Shown: piece by piece, positions 1-6,606 of the stretch
How positions within the stretch are numbered: the stretch's first letter is position 1
Layout of the letters: each line of letters starts with the position of its first letter
Position numbers and translations under genes: made by a program
Assembly (NCBI GenBank): GCA_003240695.1
Contig: QFNC01000046.1
Span: 1-11,672 of the forward strand
Direction of reading: 5' to 3'
Source: Pseudoxanthomonas suwonensis
GTDB taxonomy: Bacteria > Pseudomonadota > Gammaproteobacteria > Xanthomonadales > Xanthomonadaceae
DNA: 11,672 bases
Notes under the pieces: generated by a model
The model's input: only the letters and a program-made list of their open reading frames with translations
Database searches by the model: none
What the model was told of the DNA's origin: nothing

Positions 1-118
1 CCGCATCGACTAATTCCAACGACCCCGGGGCTCCAGCGAGAGCGGCCGCGATCACTGTCCACAACACCGCCCACGGTGCCGCGACGGCCACCAGCAATCT
101 CGCCTGAGATGACCTCAA
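1..118 (-). CDS. possible membrane protein, 5' part only (runs off left edge)
   Basis: The minus strand is open from a stop at 122-124 to the window edge and reads a strongly hydrophobic stretch (LLVAVAAPWAVLWTVIAAAL) like a first transmembrane helix, followed by AGAPGSLELVDA. No ATG is available; possible starts are TTG at 118, TTG at 97 or GTG at 91. An alternative reading exists: plus frame 3 is open from the edge to a TGA at 105-107 and could be the C-terminus of another protein. Third-position GC is similar in both frames, so the choice is not decided. No family is recognised. Confidence 0.25.
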   Translation of the reverse strand, partial: MRSSQARLLVAVAAPWAVLWTVIAAALAGAPGSLELVDA

Positions 119-124
119 AGGTCA
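110..124. promoter_or_regulatory. perfect 6-bp inverted repeat, possible operator
   Basis: TGACCT-CAA-AGGTCA is a perfect dyad with a 3-base centre. It lies just before the possible minus-strand membrane gene, where an operator would be expected. No clear -35/-10 pair was found around it, so this is only a candidate protein-binding site. Confidence 0.25.
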
Positions 125-402
125 CCCTCGCAGCGCGCCGAGCCAAGCTCTGCACGTCCCGTCGGAACGGCCGACCCCGCCGATGCGCGAGACTCCTCAG
201 CCATGCTCCACCGCGCACTGCGCGCGCGCCACCTAGCCATCATCGTGCTGTCTCCTGTCCGACGCTGCCGTACCTACCTCCGGTCAGGCTAGCCAGGAAC
301 CAGCCCTCCGAAGATCTCAGCAACCTCGTCGAGTCCGAACCGGGCCAACCCGCTGCACACCCCCGACACGCCCTCAGGGCTGGTTGGCTCGCTGTCGCTA
401 CG
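125..402. other. intergenic stretch with no gene seen
   Basis: Reading frames through this 278-bp stretch are arginine/proline-rich antisense-type translations with no recognisable domain or ribosome binding site. A tiny perfect palindrome (GCCCT-C-AGGGC, about 371-383) lies downstream of the CadD gene but is too short to call a terminator. Confidence 0.4.
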
Positions 403-1005
403 TCAGAGTCCGAAGGCTCCGCCGCTGATGAGGATCACGATGCCGAGGCCGATGAGAACGATGGGGAAGAGGATGTGCTCCCAGCGTTCGAGCATTTCGG
501 CGATCGGGGGGCGAGTGGCGACGAACTTTGCCAGGACTACCAGGACCGCGACGAGTGCGAGGAAGACGATGCAGTAGGCGACCACGGCGAGAGGTTCCAC
601 GCTGAGGAAGACAGGGGTGTAGACCCCGATGTTGTCACCGCCGTTGGCGAGGGTGACGCCTGCGACTGTCCACACGCCGACTTTCTTGCCGGCAACCTTG
701 GCCTCGTCGTCATCGTCGTCATCGTCTCCGCGCCAGGCCTGCCACGCGGCCCAGAGGCCGAGGCCCAGAGGGATGAGACCGAAGTACGGGATGGCTGCCG
801 AGGGCAGGAACGCTCCGGCGCCGATGGTCACCAGGACCGCGGCCCCGAGGATGCCGGCGAATCCGAGGTACTGCCCGGCCAGGATGCGGGCGGTGGTGCC
901 GCGCTGGCCTGCCCCTCGCGCGAAGAAGAGGGAAAGCACGATGATGTCGTCGATGTTGGTCGCTACGAACAGGCCCATCGCCTGCAAGACCGAGGTGAGG
1001 ATCAT
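403..1005 (-). CDS. cadD: CadD-type cadmium resistance transporter
   Basis: This 200-residue integral membrane protein has the layout of the cadmium resistance transporter (CadD) family, which exports Cd(II) and sometimes other divalent cations. The first helix carries the family motif ATNIDD (residues 15-20) and the second half carries NGGDNIG (121-127), so the two acidic/Asn motifs of the duplicated fold are present. About six hydrophobic segments are visible. The ATG at 1005 was chosen because it overlaps the stop of the upstream regulator (ATGA), giving translational coupling, and because the longer reading adds only a charged non-family extension. The loop after the third helix holds seven consecutive Asp (94-100). 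Expression is expected to depend on the CmtR-like repressor upstream. Cadmium is the likely substrate but is inferred from family and regulator. Confidence 0.88.
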   Translation of the reverse strand: MILTSVLQAMGLFVATNIDDIIVLSLFFARGAGQRGTTARILAGQYLGFAGILGAAVLVTIGAGAFLPSAAIPYFGLIPLGLGLWAAWQAWRGDDDDDDDEAKVAGKKVGVWTVAGVTLANGGDNIGVYTPVFLSVEPLAVVAYCIVFLALVAVLVVLAKFVATRPPIAEMLERWEHILFPIVLIGLGIVILISGGAFGL

Positions 1006-1361
1006 GCGCCCTCCCCAGCTGCGTCGCATCCGGGAAGCGAGCAGGCAGGGTCGATGCACGGGGCGTCTTCGTCTACTGCCAGGGTGGCATCGACCAGTGC
1101 CGTCAGTGCCTGCGTCAGGTGCGAATCGGCGATCTCATACCGTGTCCGGCGACCTTCGGGCTCGGAGACAACGATGCCGCAATCGCGCAGGCATGCCAGA
1201 TGGTTGGACACGTTCGGGCGTGTCAGGTCCAGGTCTCGGGCCAGCTCCGCCGGGTAAGCGGGATGGTCGAGCAGGGTCAGGATGATCCGGGATCGAGTGG
1301 GGTCGGCCAGTGCACGACCCAGGCGGTTCATCACGTCCAGACGCGAAGCAATAGTCAACAT
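1002..1361 (-). CDS. cmtR: CmtR-like ArsR/SmtB metal-sensing repressor
   Basis: This 119-residue winged-helix repressor (MLTIASRLDVMNRLGRALADPTR...) matches the Mycobacterium tuberculosis Cd(II)/Pb(II) sensor CmtR closely as I recall it: ALADPTR, the recognition-helix segment LTRPNVSNHLACLRDCG, then RRTRYEIADSHL and LAVDEDAPC. The three cysteines that form the CmtR metal site are present (both Cys of CLRDC and the Cys after the DEDAP segment). Extra cysteines near the C-terminus (DPAC, PGC) may add ligands. The ATG at 1361 was preferred over a 31-residue longer reading because that extension would be encoded by the operator/promoter DNA. No Shine-Dalgarno precedes it, so a leaderless mRNA is likely. 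It is the first gene of a two-gene operon with the CadD transporter and should repress both until Cd/Pb binds. Confidence 0.9.
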   Translation of the reverse strand: MLTIASRLDVMNRLGRALADPTRSRIILTLLDHPAYPAELARDLDLTRPNVSNHLACLRDCGIVVSEPEGRRTRYEIADSHLTQALTALVDATLAVDEDAPCIDPACSLPGCDAAGEGA

Positions 1362-1395
1362 ACACTGAACTGTACAGCGCACACTGAACAGTTCA
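1362..1395 (-). promoter_or_regulatory. operator/promoter of the cmtR-cadD operon
   Basis: Two overlapping symmetries are visible immediately before the regulator start. ACACTGAAC occurs at 1362-1370 and again at 1381-1389, a 19-bp period (about two helical turns). TGAACTGT (1366-1373) is the inverse of ACAGTTCA (1388-1395). TGAACAGTTCA (1385-1395) is itself a perfect palindrome. On the minus strand an extended -10-like TGTACAGT lies just before the ATG, which fits a leaderless transcript covered by a bound repressor dimer pair. Confidence 0.6.
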
Positions 1396-1462
1396 TGACC
1401 GGTGGCCTGGTGTTCTCGGTCTCTTGCTCCCAAGAAGCTACAGCTCCGTGGCACAGCAGGGT

Positions 1463-1579
1463 TGTCCTACTGGGGTATACCCCGTGCGACAGATGTGTCG
1501 CAGAACTGCCAAAAAGGACCCTATTGGGAACCGTAAACTACCGGCTCGTAACTGTTCCGGTGGGGTGCCCTTGTTTGAC
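1463..1579 (+). repeat. 117-bp direct repeat, left copy (recombination-site-like)
   Basis: This copy aligns without gaps to 10666-10782; by hand count about 89 of 117 positions agree. Palindromic cores stand out: GGGGTATACCCC (1472-1483), GCGACAGATGTGTCGC (1486-1501, one mismatched pair), the invariant CCCTATTGGGAACCGT (1519-1534), and a GGGGTGCCC core (1562-1570). Positions 1463-1491 form a 29-bp dyad beginning TGTC and ending GACA around a central TA, the layout of resolvase-type subsites; a second weaker unit lies at 1553-1579. No coding is apparent. It could instead be a repeated regulatory site. Confidence 0.75.
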
Positions 1580-1585
1580 GCGGCC

Positions 1586-1867
1586 TCAGGTAAGCCCTGC
1601 GTGAACCAGTTTCCGAGCGCCGTCGAGGTGGTCGTGGGGGCTGGGGCGCAGAGTGATGACGTTGATGGTTCTCAGTGGGGGCTGGTGGGTGGCGGCGTTG
1701 GTGATGTCGACGATCCAGACCTGTTCGTTCTCAAGGAGTCCTGCAGCTTCGGCGAGGTCGGGGCGATCGTCACCGAGCCCACGTTGTCGAGGTCCGCCGG
1801 CGTCGCGGTCGCTTGATGGGTCTTCGAGGTCATGAAGGTGCGCAACGTCGTCTTTCGAGCCTCTCAT
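1586..1867 (-). CDS. small hypothetical protein beside the left repeat
   Basis: This is a 93-residue reading from ATG at 1867 to TGA six bases from the left repeat. I do not recognise a family. The C-terminal half (LLENEQVWIVDITNAATHQPP, then LRTINVITLRPSPHDHLDGARKLVHAGLT) has good high-GC codon use (GAC, CTC, ATC, ACC, GCC) and looks like genuine protein. The first 40 residues are charged and less convincing, so this may be a gene remnant. It lies divergently from the RNase J gene and would share the operator at 1886-1905; no Shine-Dalgarno is visible. The opposite-strand readings are Gly/Val/Ser-rich and look like shadows. Confidence 0.4.
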   Translation of the reverse strand: MRGSKDDVAHLHDLEDPSSDRDAGGPRQRGLGDDRPDLAEAAGLLENEQVWIVDITNAATHQPPLRTINVITLRPSPHDHLDGARKLVHAGLT

Positions 1868-1885
1868 GCGTGCGCGAGGCCATCT

Positions 1886-1908
1886 CTGCCCTAACGTAAT
1901 GGTAGTAA
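1886..1908 (+). promoter_or_regulatory. MerR-type operator and -10 of the RNase J gene
   Basis: CTGCCCTAACGTAATGGTAG (1886-1905) matches the operator before the RF3 gene at 16 of 20 positions and is followed in register by a -10-like TAGTAA (1903-1908). Transcription would start near 1915, giving a leader of about 68 nt before the RNase J ATG. The site may also act on the small divergent ORF. Confidence 0.6.
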
Positions 1909-1982
1909 TGCGCCCCGTGCACGCCGTCATGCCGGGGCCTCTGAGTCCTACCAGCACGTCCTACGTCGAGAGTGAGAAATTT

Positions 1983-3668
1983 ATGTCCACTGCAATCCAA
2001 CAGCTCGCCGCCCCGCCGGCCCTTCCCAAGGGGGGCTTTCGCGTCACTGCGCTGGGCGGCCTTGGGGAGATCGGTCGGAACATGACGGTCTTCGAGTACG
2101 CCGGCAAGCTGATGATCGTCGACTGCGGGGTGCTCTTCCCCGAGGAGCACCAACCCGGCATCGACGTGATCCTGCCCGACTTCACCTCCATCCGGGATCG
2201 TCTCGATGACATCGAGTGCATCGTCCTGACTCATGGCCACGAGGACCACATCGGCGGTGTGCCGTACCTGCTCAAGGAGCGGGGTGACATCCCGATCATC
2301 GGCTCCGAGCTGACCTTGGCGTTCATCACCGCCAAGCTCAAGGAGCACCGCATCACCCCGAAGACCATCCAGGTCGAGGCCGGGGACCGTCGCAAGATGG
2401 GAGGGTTCGACCTCGAGTTCGTCGCGGTCAACCACTCCATCCCCGACGGACTGGCGGTGGCGATCCGCACCGGAGCCGGTCTGGTGCTGCACACCGGCGA
2501 CTTCAAGATGGACCAGTTCCCGCTGGATGATCGGATCACCGATTTACGTTCGTTCGCCCGCCTGGGCGAAGAAGGGGTGGATCTGTTCCTGGTTGACTCC
2601 ACGAATTCTGAGGTGCCCGGGTTCACGATGTCGGAGCGGGACCTCACCCCGGCCATCGACCAGGTGTTCGCCTCGTCGCCCAGGCGGATCATCGTCTCGA
2701 GCTTCGCGAGCCATGTGCACCGCATCCAGCAGGTGCTCGATGCCGCGCACGCGAGCGGCCGGAAGGTCGCGTTCGTGGGTCGCTCGATGGTGCGCAACAT
2801 GGGGATCGCCCGCGACCTGGGCTACCTCACCATCCCCAAGGGCCTCGTGGTCGACTTCCGCAAGATCCAGTCGATGCCGGACCACAAGATCACGCTGATC
2901 TGCACCGGTTCGCAGGGTGAGCCGATGGCGGCTCTGGCCCGCATGGCCAACGGTGACCACCAGATCCGGGTCGGTGAGGGTGACACCGTGCTGCTGGCCA
3001 GTTCGCTGATCCCCGGCAACGAGAACGCGATTTACGGGATCATCAACAAGCTCACCGATCTGGGCGCGAACATCGTCCACAAGGGCAACGCGAAGGTCCA
3101 CGTCTCCGGGCATGCCAGTGCCGGGGAGCTCGTGTACTGCTACAACATCGTGCGCCCCAGCAACGTCATGCCGGTCCACGGGGAGTCCAAGCACCTCCAC
3201 GCGAACGCTGAGCTCGCGCGCCGCACCGGCGTTCCGGAGGATCGGATCGTGGTCGCTCAAGATGGTGTGAGCGTCGATCTGGTTGATGGGCGGGCGAAGG
3301 TCTCCGGGAAGGTGCCGGCGGGTCTGGTGTACGTCGATGGTCAGACCATCGGCACCGCCACCGAGGACACCCTCGCCGAGCGGCGTCTGCTCAGTGGCGG
3401 CGGCGTGGTGACCGTGGTGGCGCTGCTGGACCCCAAGACTAACCAGCCGACCGAGCCGCTGGAGTTCCTCACCAAGGGCTTTGTGCATGATGCGCGCACC
3501 TTCGAGGGCGCTGCCGCCCAGGTGGAAAAGGCCCTCGCCCGCGCCAAGGACGAGAAGATCTCGGACCCCGCTGCAGTCGAGGAAGTCATCATCGAAGCGG
3601 TCAGCAGCTACCTCCGGCGCAGCTATCGCCGCGAGCCGGCCGTGATGGCAGTCGTCATCGACGCCTAA
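1983..3668 (+). CDS. rnj: ribonuclease J (metallo-beta-lactamase/beta-CASP RNase)
   Basis: This 561-residue cytoplasmic endo/5'-exoribonuclease is full length for actinobacterial RNase J. The metallo-beta-lactamase core shows HGHEDH at 84-89, H151 in AVNHSIPD and D173 in HTGDFKMD, the zinc ligands. The beta-CASP region follows (DLFLVDSTN, FASHVHRIQQVLDAA, GRSMVRNMGIARDLGY, CTGSQGEPMAAL), then SGHASAGEL and MPVHGE, and a C-terminal domain ending in YLRRSYRREPAVMAVVIDA. The ATG at 1983 was preferred: the 39-residue longer reading crosses the operator and -10 and is unlike the family. The preceding ribosome site (GAGAGTGAG) is weak. The gene is transcribed from an operator shared with other genes of the block and ends in a strong structured terminator. 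RNase J normally has one housekeeping locus; here the neighbours are transporters and MerR regulators, so I infer an accessory second copy. All catalytic residues are intact. Confidence 0.93.
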   Translation: MSTAIQQLAAPPALPKGGFRVTALGGLGEIGRNMTVFEYAGKLMIVDCGVLFPEEHQPGIDVILPDFTSIRDRLDDIECIVLTHGHEDHIGGVPYLLKERGDIPIIGSELTLAFITAKLKEHRITPKTIQVEAGDRRKMGGFDLEFVAVNHSIPDGLAVAIRTGAGLVLHTGDFKMDQFPLDDRITDLRSFARLGEEGVDLFLVDSTNSEVPGFTMSERDLTPAIDQVFASSPRRIIVSSFASHVHRIQQVLDAAHASGRKVAFVGRSMVRNMGIARDLGYLTIPKGLVVDFRKIQSMPDHKITLICTGSQGEPMAALARMANGDHQIRVGEGDTVLLASSLIPGNENAIYGIINKLTDLGANIVHKGNAKVHVSGHASAGELVYCYNIVRPSNVMPVHGESKHLHANAELARRTGVPEDRIVVAQDGVSVDLVDGRAKVSGKVPAGLVYVDGQTIGTATEDTLAERRLLSGGGVVTVVALLDPKTNQPTEPLEFLTKGFVHDARTFEGAAAQVEKALARAKDEKISDPAAVEEVIIEAVSSYLRRSYRREPAVMAVVIDA

Positions 3669-3686
3669 CCGATGGCTCAAGCAAGG

Positions 3687-3750
3687 CCGTGAGCACCACG
3701 TCTGCGGGGAGTCCGGGTCCCTGCGAGTACGTGATGCTCACGGTGTTCTT
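3687..3750 (+). terminator. long hairpin terminator after rnj
   Basis: CCGTGAGCA (3687-3695) pairs perfectly with TGCTCACGG (3735-3743). The stem continues past one mismatch (CAC/GTG) and holds an inner stem GCGGGGA/TCCCTGC. The run TGTTCTTTG follows at once, a U-rich tail. This is a convincing intrinsic terminator for the RNase J gene. Confidence 0.7.
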
Positions 3751-3754
3751 TGTC

Positions 3755-3798
3755 GGCCGGTCCGCGGGGGCGTCAGCTTGACGCCCCCTGGGCCGGCC
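3755..3798 (-). terminator. strong GC hairpin between convergent rnj and sulP
   Basis: GGGGGCGTCA (3766-3775) and TGACGCCCCC (3779-3788) form a perfect 10-bp stem with loop GCT. An outer pair GGCCGG/CCGGCC (3755-3760 with 3793-3798) can extend it. It lies 18 bases beyond the SulP stop and probably ends that transcript, while also acting as a backstop for RNase J transcription. It lacks a clean U tract, as is common in high-GC genomes. Confidence 0.65.
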
Positions 3799-3816
3799 GC
3801 GGGATGGTGACGGGTC

Positions 3817-5367
3817 TCAGTGCCCGTCGCCGAGCCTGCCGGAGAGACGCTCCAGACGCTCCAAGCTGGCACCGTCCAGGCCGATGATGCGGGCTTCCTT
3901 GCCGCGGGCGGCGTACTTGGTCTGCACGGCGTCGAGGGAAGCGACGGTCGAGGCGTCCCAGATGTCAGCGGCGGTGAGGTCGATGATGACGGTCTCGGGG
4001 TCGCCGGCGTAGTCGAACTGGTAGACGAGGTCGTTGCTGGAAGCCCAGAACAGTTCGCCCTCGACTGAGTACCGGCGGATATCGATAGTCCCGTCTCCGT
4101 CGACGTCCTTTTCCCACACCTTCTCGATGTGCACCAGGTGGGCGACGCGGCGGGCGAACAGGACCATCGCGGTGACCACGCCGAGCACAACACCGATGGC
4201 GAGGTTGTGGGTGGCGACGGTGGCGATGACGGTGACGAGCATGACCGCGGTTTCGGACCAGGGCATCAGGCGCAGCGTGGTGGGGCGGATGCTGTGCCAG
4301 TCCAGGGTGGCGACGGAGACCATGATCATCACTGCGACCAGGGCGGCCATCGGGATCAGGCCCACGATGTCGTTCAGGGCGATCACCATGATCAGCAGGA
4401 AGACGCCGGCGAGGAAGGTGGAGATCCGGGTGCGGGCCCCGGACTGCTTCACGTTGATCATGGTCTGGCCGATCATGGCGCAGCCGCCCATGCCGCCGAA
4501 GAACCCGGAGGCCATGTTGGCGATGCCCTGACCCCAGGTCTCGCGGGTCTTGTTGGAGTGGGTGTCGGTGATGTCGTCGACGAGCTTGGCGGTCATCAGC
4601 GATTCCATGATTCCCACGATCGCCATCGCCAGCGCGTACGGCGCGATGATCTGCAGCGTCTCGAGGTTCAACGGCACGTTCGGGATGAACAGCTCCGGCA
4701 GCGACTCGGGCAGCTCACCCTGATCGGAGACGTTGGGCAGCTTCCAGCCACTGACGACCACCACGATGGTGAGCAGCACAATCGCGATCAGCGGTGCGGG
4801 GATCACGGTGGTGAAGCGGGGGACGAAGAACATGATCAACAGGCCCACGATGACCAAGGGGTAGACGATGAAGGGGATGTCATCGCCGAAGAGGTGGGGG
4901 AGCTGAGCGGTGAAGATGAGGATCGCCAGGGCGTTGACGAAGCCGGTCATCACGCTGCGGGGGATGAACCGCATCAGCTTCGCGATCCCGAGCAGAGCGA
5001 GGACGATCTGGAGGACACCGGCGAGGATGACGGTGGCGATGAAGTAATCCAGCCCGTACTCGTGGGCGACGGGGGCGATCACCAGGGCGATCGCGCCGGT
5101 GGCGGCGGAGATCATCGCGGGCCGGCCGCCGACGACGGCGATGGTGACCGCCATGACGAACGAGGAGAACAGTCCGACCTGCGGGGGAACGCCGGCGAGG
5201 ATGGAGAAGGAGATCGCCTCGGGGATCAGCGCGAGAGCGACGACGATGCCAGCGAGAATCTCGCTCTTGAGCTGGCGGGGATTTCGCAGGGCTGAGCGGA
5301 CGGAGTCCGGCTGTTCCTGCGAGTGGGCGTGGGTGGTCGCCGCTGGCGCGGCGGACGTGGAGGTCAT
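3817..5367 (-). CDS. SulP-family anion transporter with STAS domain
   Basis: This 516-residue inner-membrane SulP/SLC26-type permease comprises a short polar N-terminus (1-36), a multi-helix transport core opening with IPEAISFSILAGVPPQVGLFSSF, the family signature region GGMGGCAMIGQTMINVKQSGARTR, and a C-terminal cytoplasmic STAS domain of about 105 residues (ETVIIDLTAADIWDASTVASLD is the core). The ATG at 5367 was chosen because AAGGA stands 5 bases before it and the longer reading would cross the 5' leader. Substrates in the family include sulfate and bicarbonate; the sequence does not decide. It is convergent with rnj and transcribed from its own promoter carrying the shared dyad operator at 5436-5456. 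No carbonic anhydrase or sulfur-assimilation gene is adjacent, so the link to its neighbours is through regulation. Confidence 0.9.
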   Translation of the reverse strand: MTSTSAAPAATTHAHSQEQPDSVRSALRNPRQLKSEILAGIVVALALIPEAISFSILAGVPPQVGLFSSFVMAVTIAVVGGRPAMISAATGAIALVIAPVAHEYGLDYFIATVILAGVLQIVLALLGIAKLMRFIPRSVMTGFVNALAILIFTAQLPHLFGDDIPFIVYPLVIVGLLIMFFVPRFTTVIPAPLIAIVLLTIVVVVSGWKLPNVSDQGELPESLPELFIPNVPLNLETLQIIAPYALAMAIVGIMESLMTAKLVDDITDTHSNKTRETWGQGIANMASGFFGGMGGCAMIGQTMINVKQSGARTRISTFLAGVFLLIMVIALNDIVGLIPMAALVAVMIMVSVATLDWHSIRPTTLRLMPWSETAVMLVTVIATVATHNLAIGVVLGVVTAMVLFARRVAHLVHIEKVWEKDVDGDGTIDIRRYSVEGELFWASSNDLVYQFDYAGDPETVIIDLTAADIWDASTVASLDAVQTKYAARGKEARIIGLDGASLERLERLSGRLGDGH

Positions 5368-5430
5368 GAAGATCCTTGGGGAGTCAGGGACGGACCCCCA
5401 GCCACGGAGCACACCGTGCGGAGGCCCCAA

Positions 5431-5456
5431 TTGCCACCCTCACGTTACGTGAAGGT
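5431..5456 (-). promoter_or_regulatory. MerR-type operator/promoter of the SulP gene
   Basis: On the plus strand, ACCCTCACGT and ACGTGAAGGT flank a central T (5436-5456). The two 10-bp halves are inverse repeats with one mismatch. Read on the minus strand the site contains TAACGTGAGGGT, identical over 12 bases to the RF3 operator, and is followed by a weak -10-like TGGCAA. Transcription would start near 5424, leaving a leader of about 57 nt. Confidence 0.6.
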
Positions 5457-5495
5457 TGGGATGTGTGAGTAGTTCTCGGGATCTGGCTCACATTG

Positions 5496-5511
5496 TGGAC
5501 GTCAGCGTCCA
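5496..5511 (-). terminator. small hairpin at the end of the zinc-ribbon gene
   Basis: TGGACG-TCAG-CGTCCA is a perfect 6-bp stem with a 4-base loop overlapping the stop codon of the zinc-ribbon gene. There is no U tract and the stem is short, so it is only a weak terminator candidate. Confidence 0.3.
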
Positions 5512-6209
5512 GAGGGCGACGGGAGCCAGCCGCGGTGCTCCCAGTTCTCCAGGGCGGACCGGATCGTGGTGTGCCCGGCGCTGCCGGGGGAGTACGTGCG
5601 CTGGAGCCACGTCTCCAGGGAGCCGGTGACGTCCACGGCCTTCAACCGAGTTCCGGCGCCCAGGTGCTGACCCAGTAGCAGCATCGCCGTGGCATCAGCG
5701 GAGTTGGACGTCTCGAGGAACGCGGTAATCGCCTGGCGGACGGTGGGATCAGTGACCGGAGGCCGTGCTGGCGCTTCCCAGGGTGGGGCTGGTGGCACCG
5801 AGGGTGCCGGCGGGGTGTTCTCCGCGATCTGTGCGGGTGCGGGGTGTTGTGGCTGGGGGAGGGGCTTTGCTGGCGCGGGGTCGCCATGGAGGAAGCGGGA
5901 GCGGTAGGTGTCGCCGACGACCATGCCGCGATGGCTGGCCGTGGCGATTTCTTCGGCGTCGCAGCGCGGGCATAGTCGGATGGTGCGCGCCCCGATCACG
6001 GAGCGCAGGGTGCCTCGCGGGGTCACGGTGAGGTGCTGGCCGCATTCCACGAAGTCCGTACCCTCGCAGATCCGGCACCGTCGTGGCCCACTGGACCAGG
6101 TCGCAGAGCACGCAGTGCACGTCAGGACCGTGGCCCCGGCATCGTCCTGGCTGGTGACCACCGGTGCACCGCAGTGCGGACAAGTCTTCTCCGGCGTCTG
6201 GTCCCTCAT
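5502..6209 (-). CDS. zinc-ribbon protein of unknown function
   Basis: This 235-residue soluble protein is not recognised. The N-terminal third is rich in paired cysteines: C10-x2-C13 and C31-x2-C34 form a likely first zinc ribbon; C45-x2-C48, C56 and C80-x2-C83 a likely second. A proline/alanine-rich linker (about 110-150) joins these to a C-terminal part with predicted helices (VRQAITAFLETSNSADATAM, then a segment ending SALENWEHRGWLP) that resembles a small folded domain. The ATG at 6209 overlaps the MerR stop (ATGA), so it is translationally coupled as the third gene of the MFS-MerR operon. Zinc ribbons often bind nucleic acid or ribosomal partners; whether this one does is inference. It has no signal peptide or membrane segment. 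Confidence 0.8.
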   Translation of the reverse strand: MRDQTPEKTCPHCGAPVVTSQDDAGATVLTCTACSATWSSGPRRCRICEGTDFVECGQHLTVTPRGTLRSVIGARTIRLCPRCDAEEIATASHRGMVVGDTYRSRFLHGDPAPAKPLPQPQHPAPAQIAENTPPAPSVPPAPPWEAPARPPVTDPTVRQAITAFLETSNSADATAMLLLGQHLGAGTRLKAVDVTGSLETWLQRTYSPGSAGHTTIRSALENWEHRGWLPSPSGR

Positions 6210-6592
6210 GGTTCGCCGTCTGTGGACAGGGCCCGTAGCCGCTCCAGGAACTCGTCAGCCATCGCGGCCTTCCGGGTGAGGTCCTCACGCCGCGCCGCGG
6301 CAAGGGCTACGAACTCCTGCAGCCGCTGATGCGTTTCTTCGGTAGCGCCGGGCGTAGAGACGGCATCGGTCACCGTCAACAGCTCGTGCATCTCCTGGAG
6401 CGAGAAGTCCAGCGGCTTCATCCGCCGAATCAGCAGCAGCCTCTGGACGTCGTGGTCGGTGTAGAGACGGAAGCCGCCGTCGCTGCGCTTCGAGGGGCTG
6501 ACCAGGCCGATGTCGTCATAGTGGCGCAGCGTGCGCTGACTGAGACCGGTGCGCTCCGCCACGACGCCGATGTGCATCACCTCGTGCCTCAT
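6206..6592 (-). CDS. MerR-family transcriptional regulator (operon member)
   Basis: This 128-residue regulator has a classic N-terminal MerR helix-turn-helix and wing (MHIGVVAERTGLSQRTLRHYDDIGL, then FRLYTDHDVQRLLLIRRMKPLDFSLQEM). A C-terminal helix, probably the dimer coiled coil, follows (TEETHQRLQEFVALAAARREDLTRKAAMADEFLERLRAL). There is no large effector domain and no cysteine pair, so it is not a metal sensor of the CueR/ZntR type. The ATG at 6592 was chosen because GAGG stands 5 bases before it; GTG at 6610 and ATG at 6607, overlapping the MFS stop, are alternatives. It shares the DNA-binding pattern of the protein at 10202-10564 (MHIGxVAERTGLSxRTxRHYD), so both may read the same operators. 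It is cotranscribed with the MFS gene before it and the zinc-ribbon gene after it. Confidence 0.9.
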   Translation of the reverse strand: MRHEVMHIGVVAERTGLSQRTLRHYDDIGLVSPSKRSDGGFRLYTDHDVQRLLLIRRMKPLDFSLQEMHELLTVTDAVSTPGATEETHQRLQEFVALAAARREDLTRKAAMADEFLERLRALSTDGEP

Positions 6593-6606
6593 TCCTGCCT
6601 CGGTCA

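Noticed and set aside
76..1257. 393-residue plus-strand reading across the cadmium operon
   Set aside because: It is the antisense shadow of cadD and cmtR: composition is Asp/Glu/Gly/Arg-rich without any domain, and the minus-strand genes have clear families.
2544..3680. 378-residue minus-strand reading opposite RNase J
   Set aside because: Antisense shadow of a gene with intact catalytic motifs; no recognisable domain.
4129..5295. 388-residue plus-strand reading opposite SulP
   Set aside because: It is an Asp/His/Gly-rich shadow of the SulP gene with no fold-like pattern.
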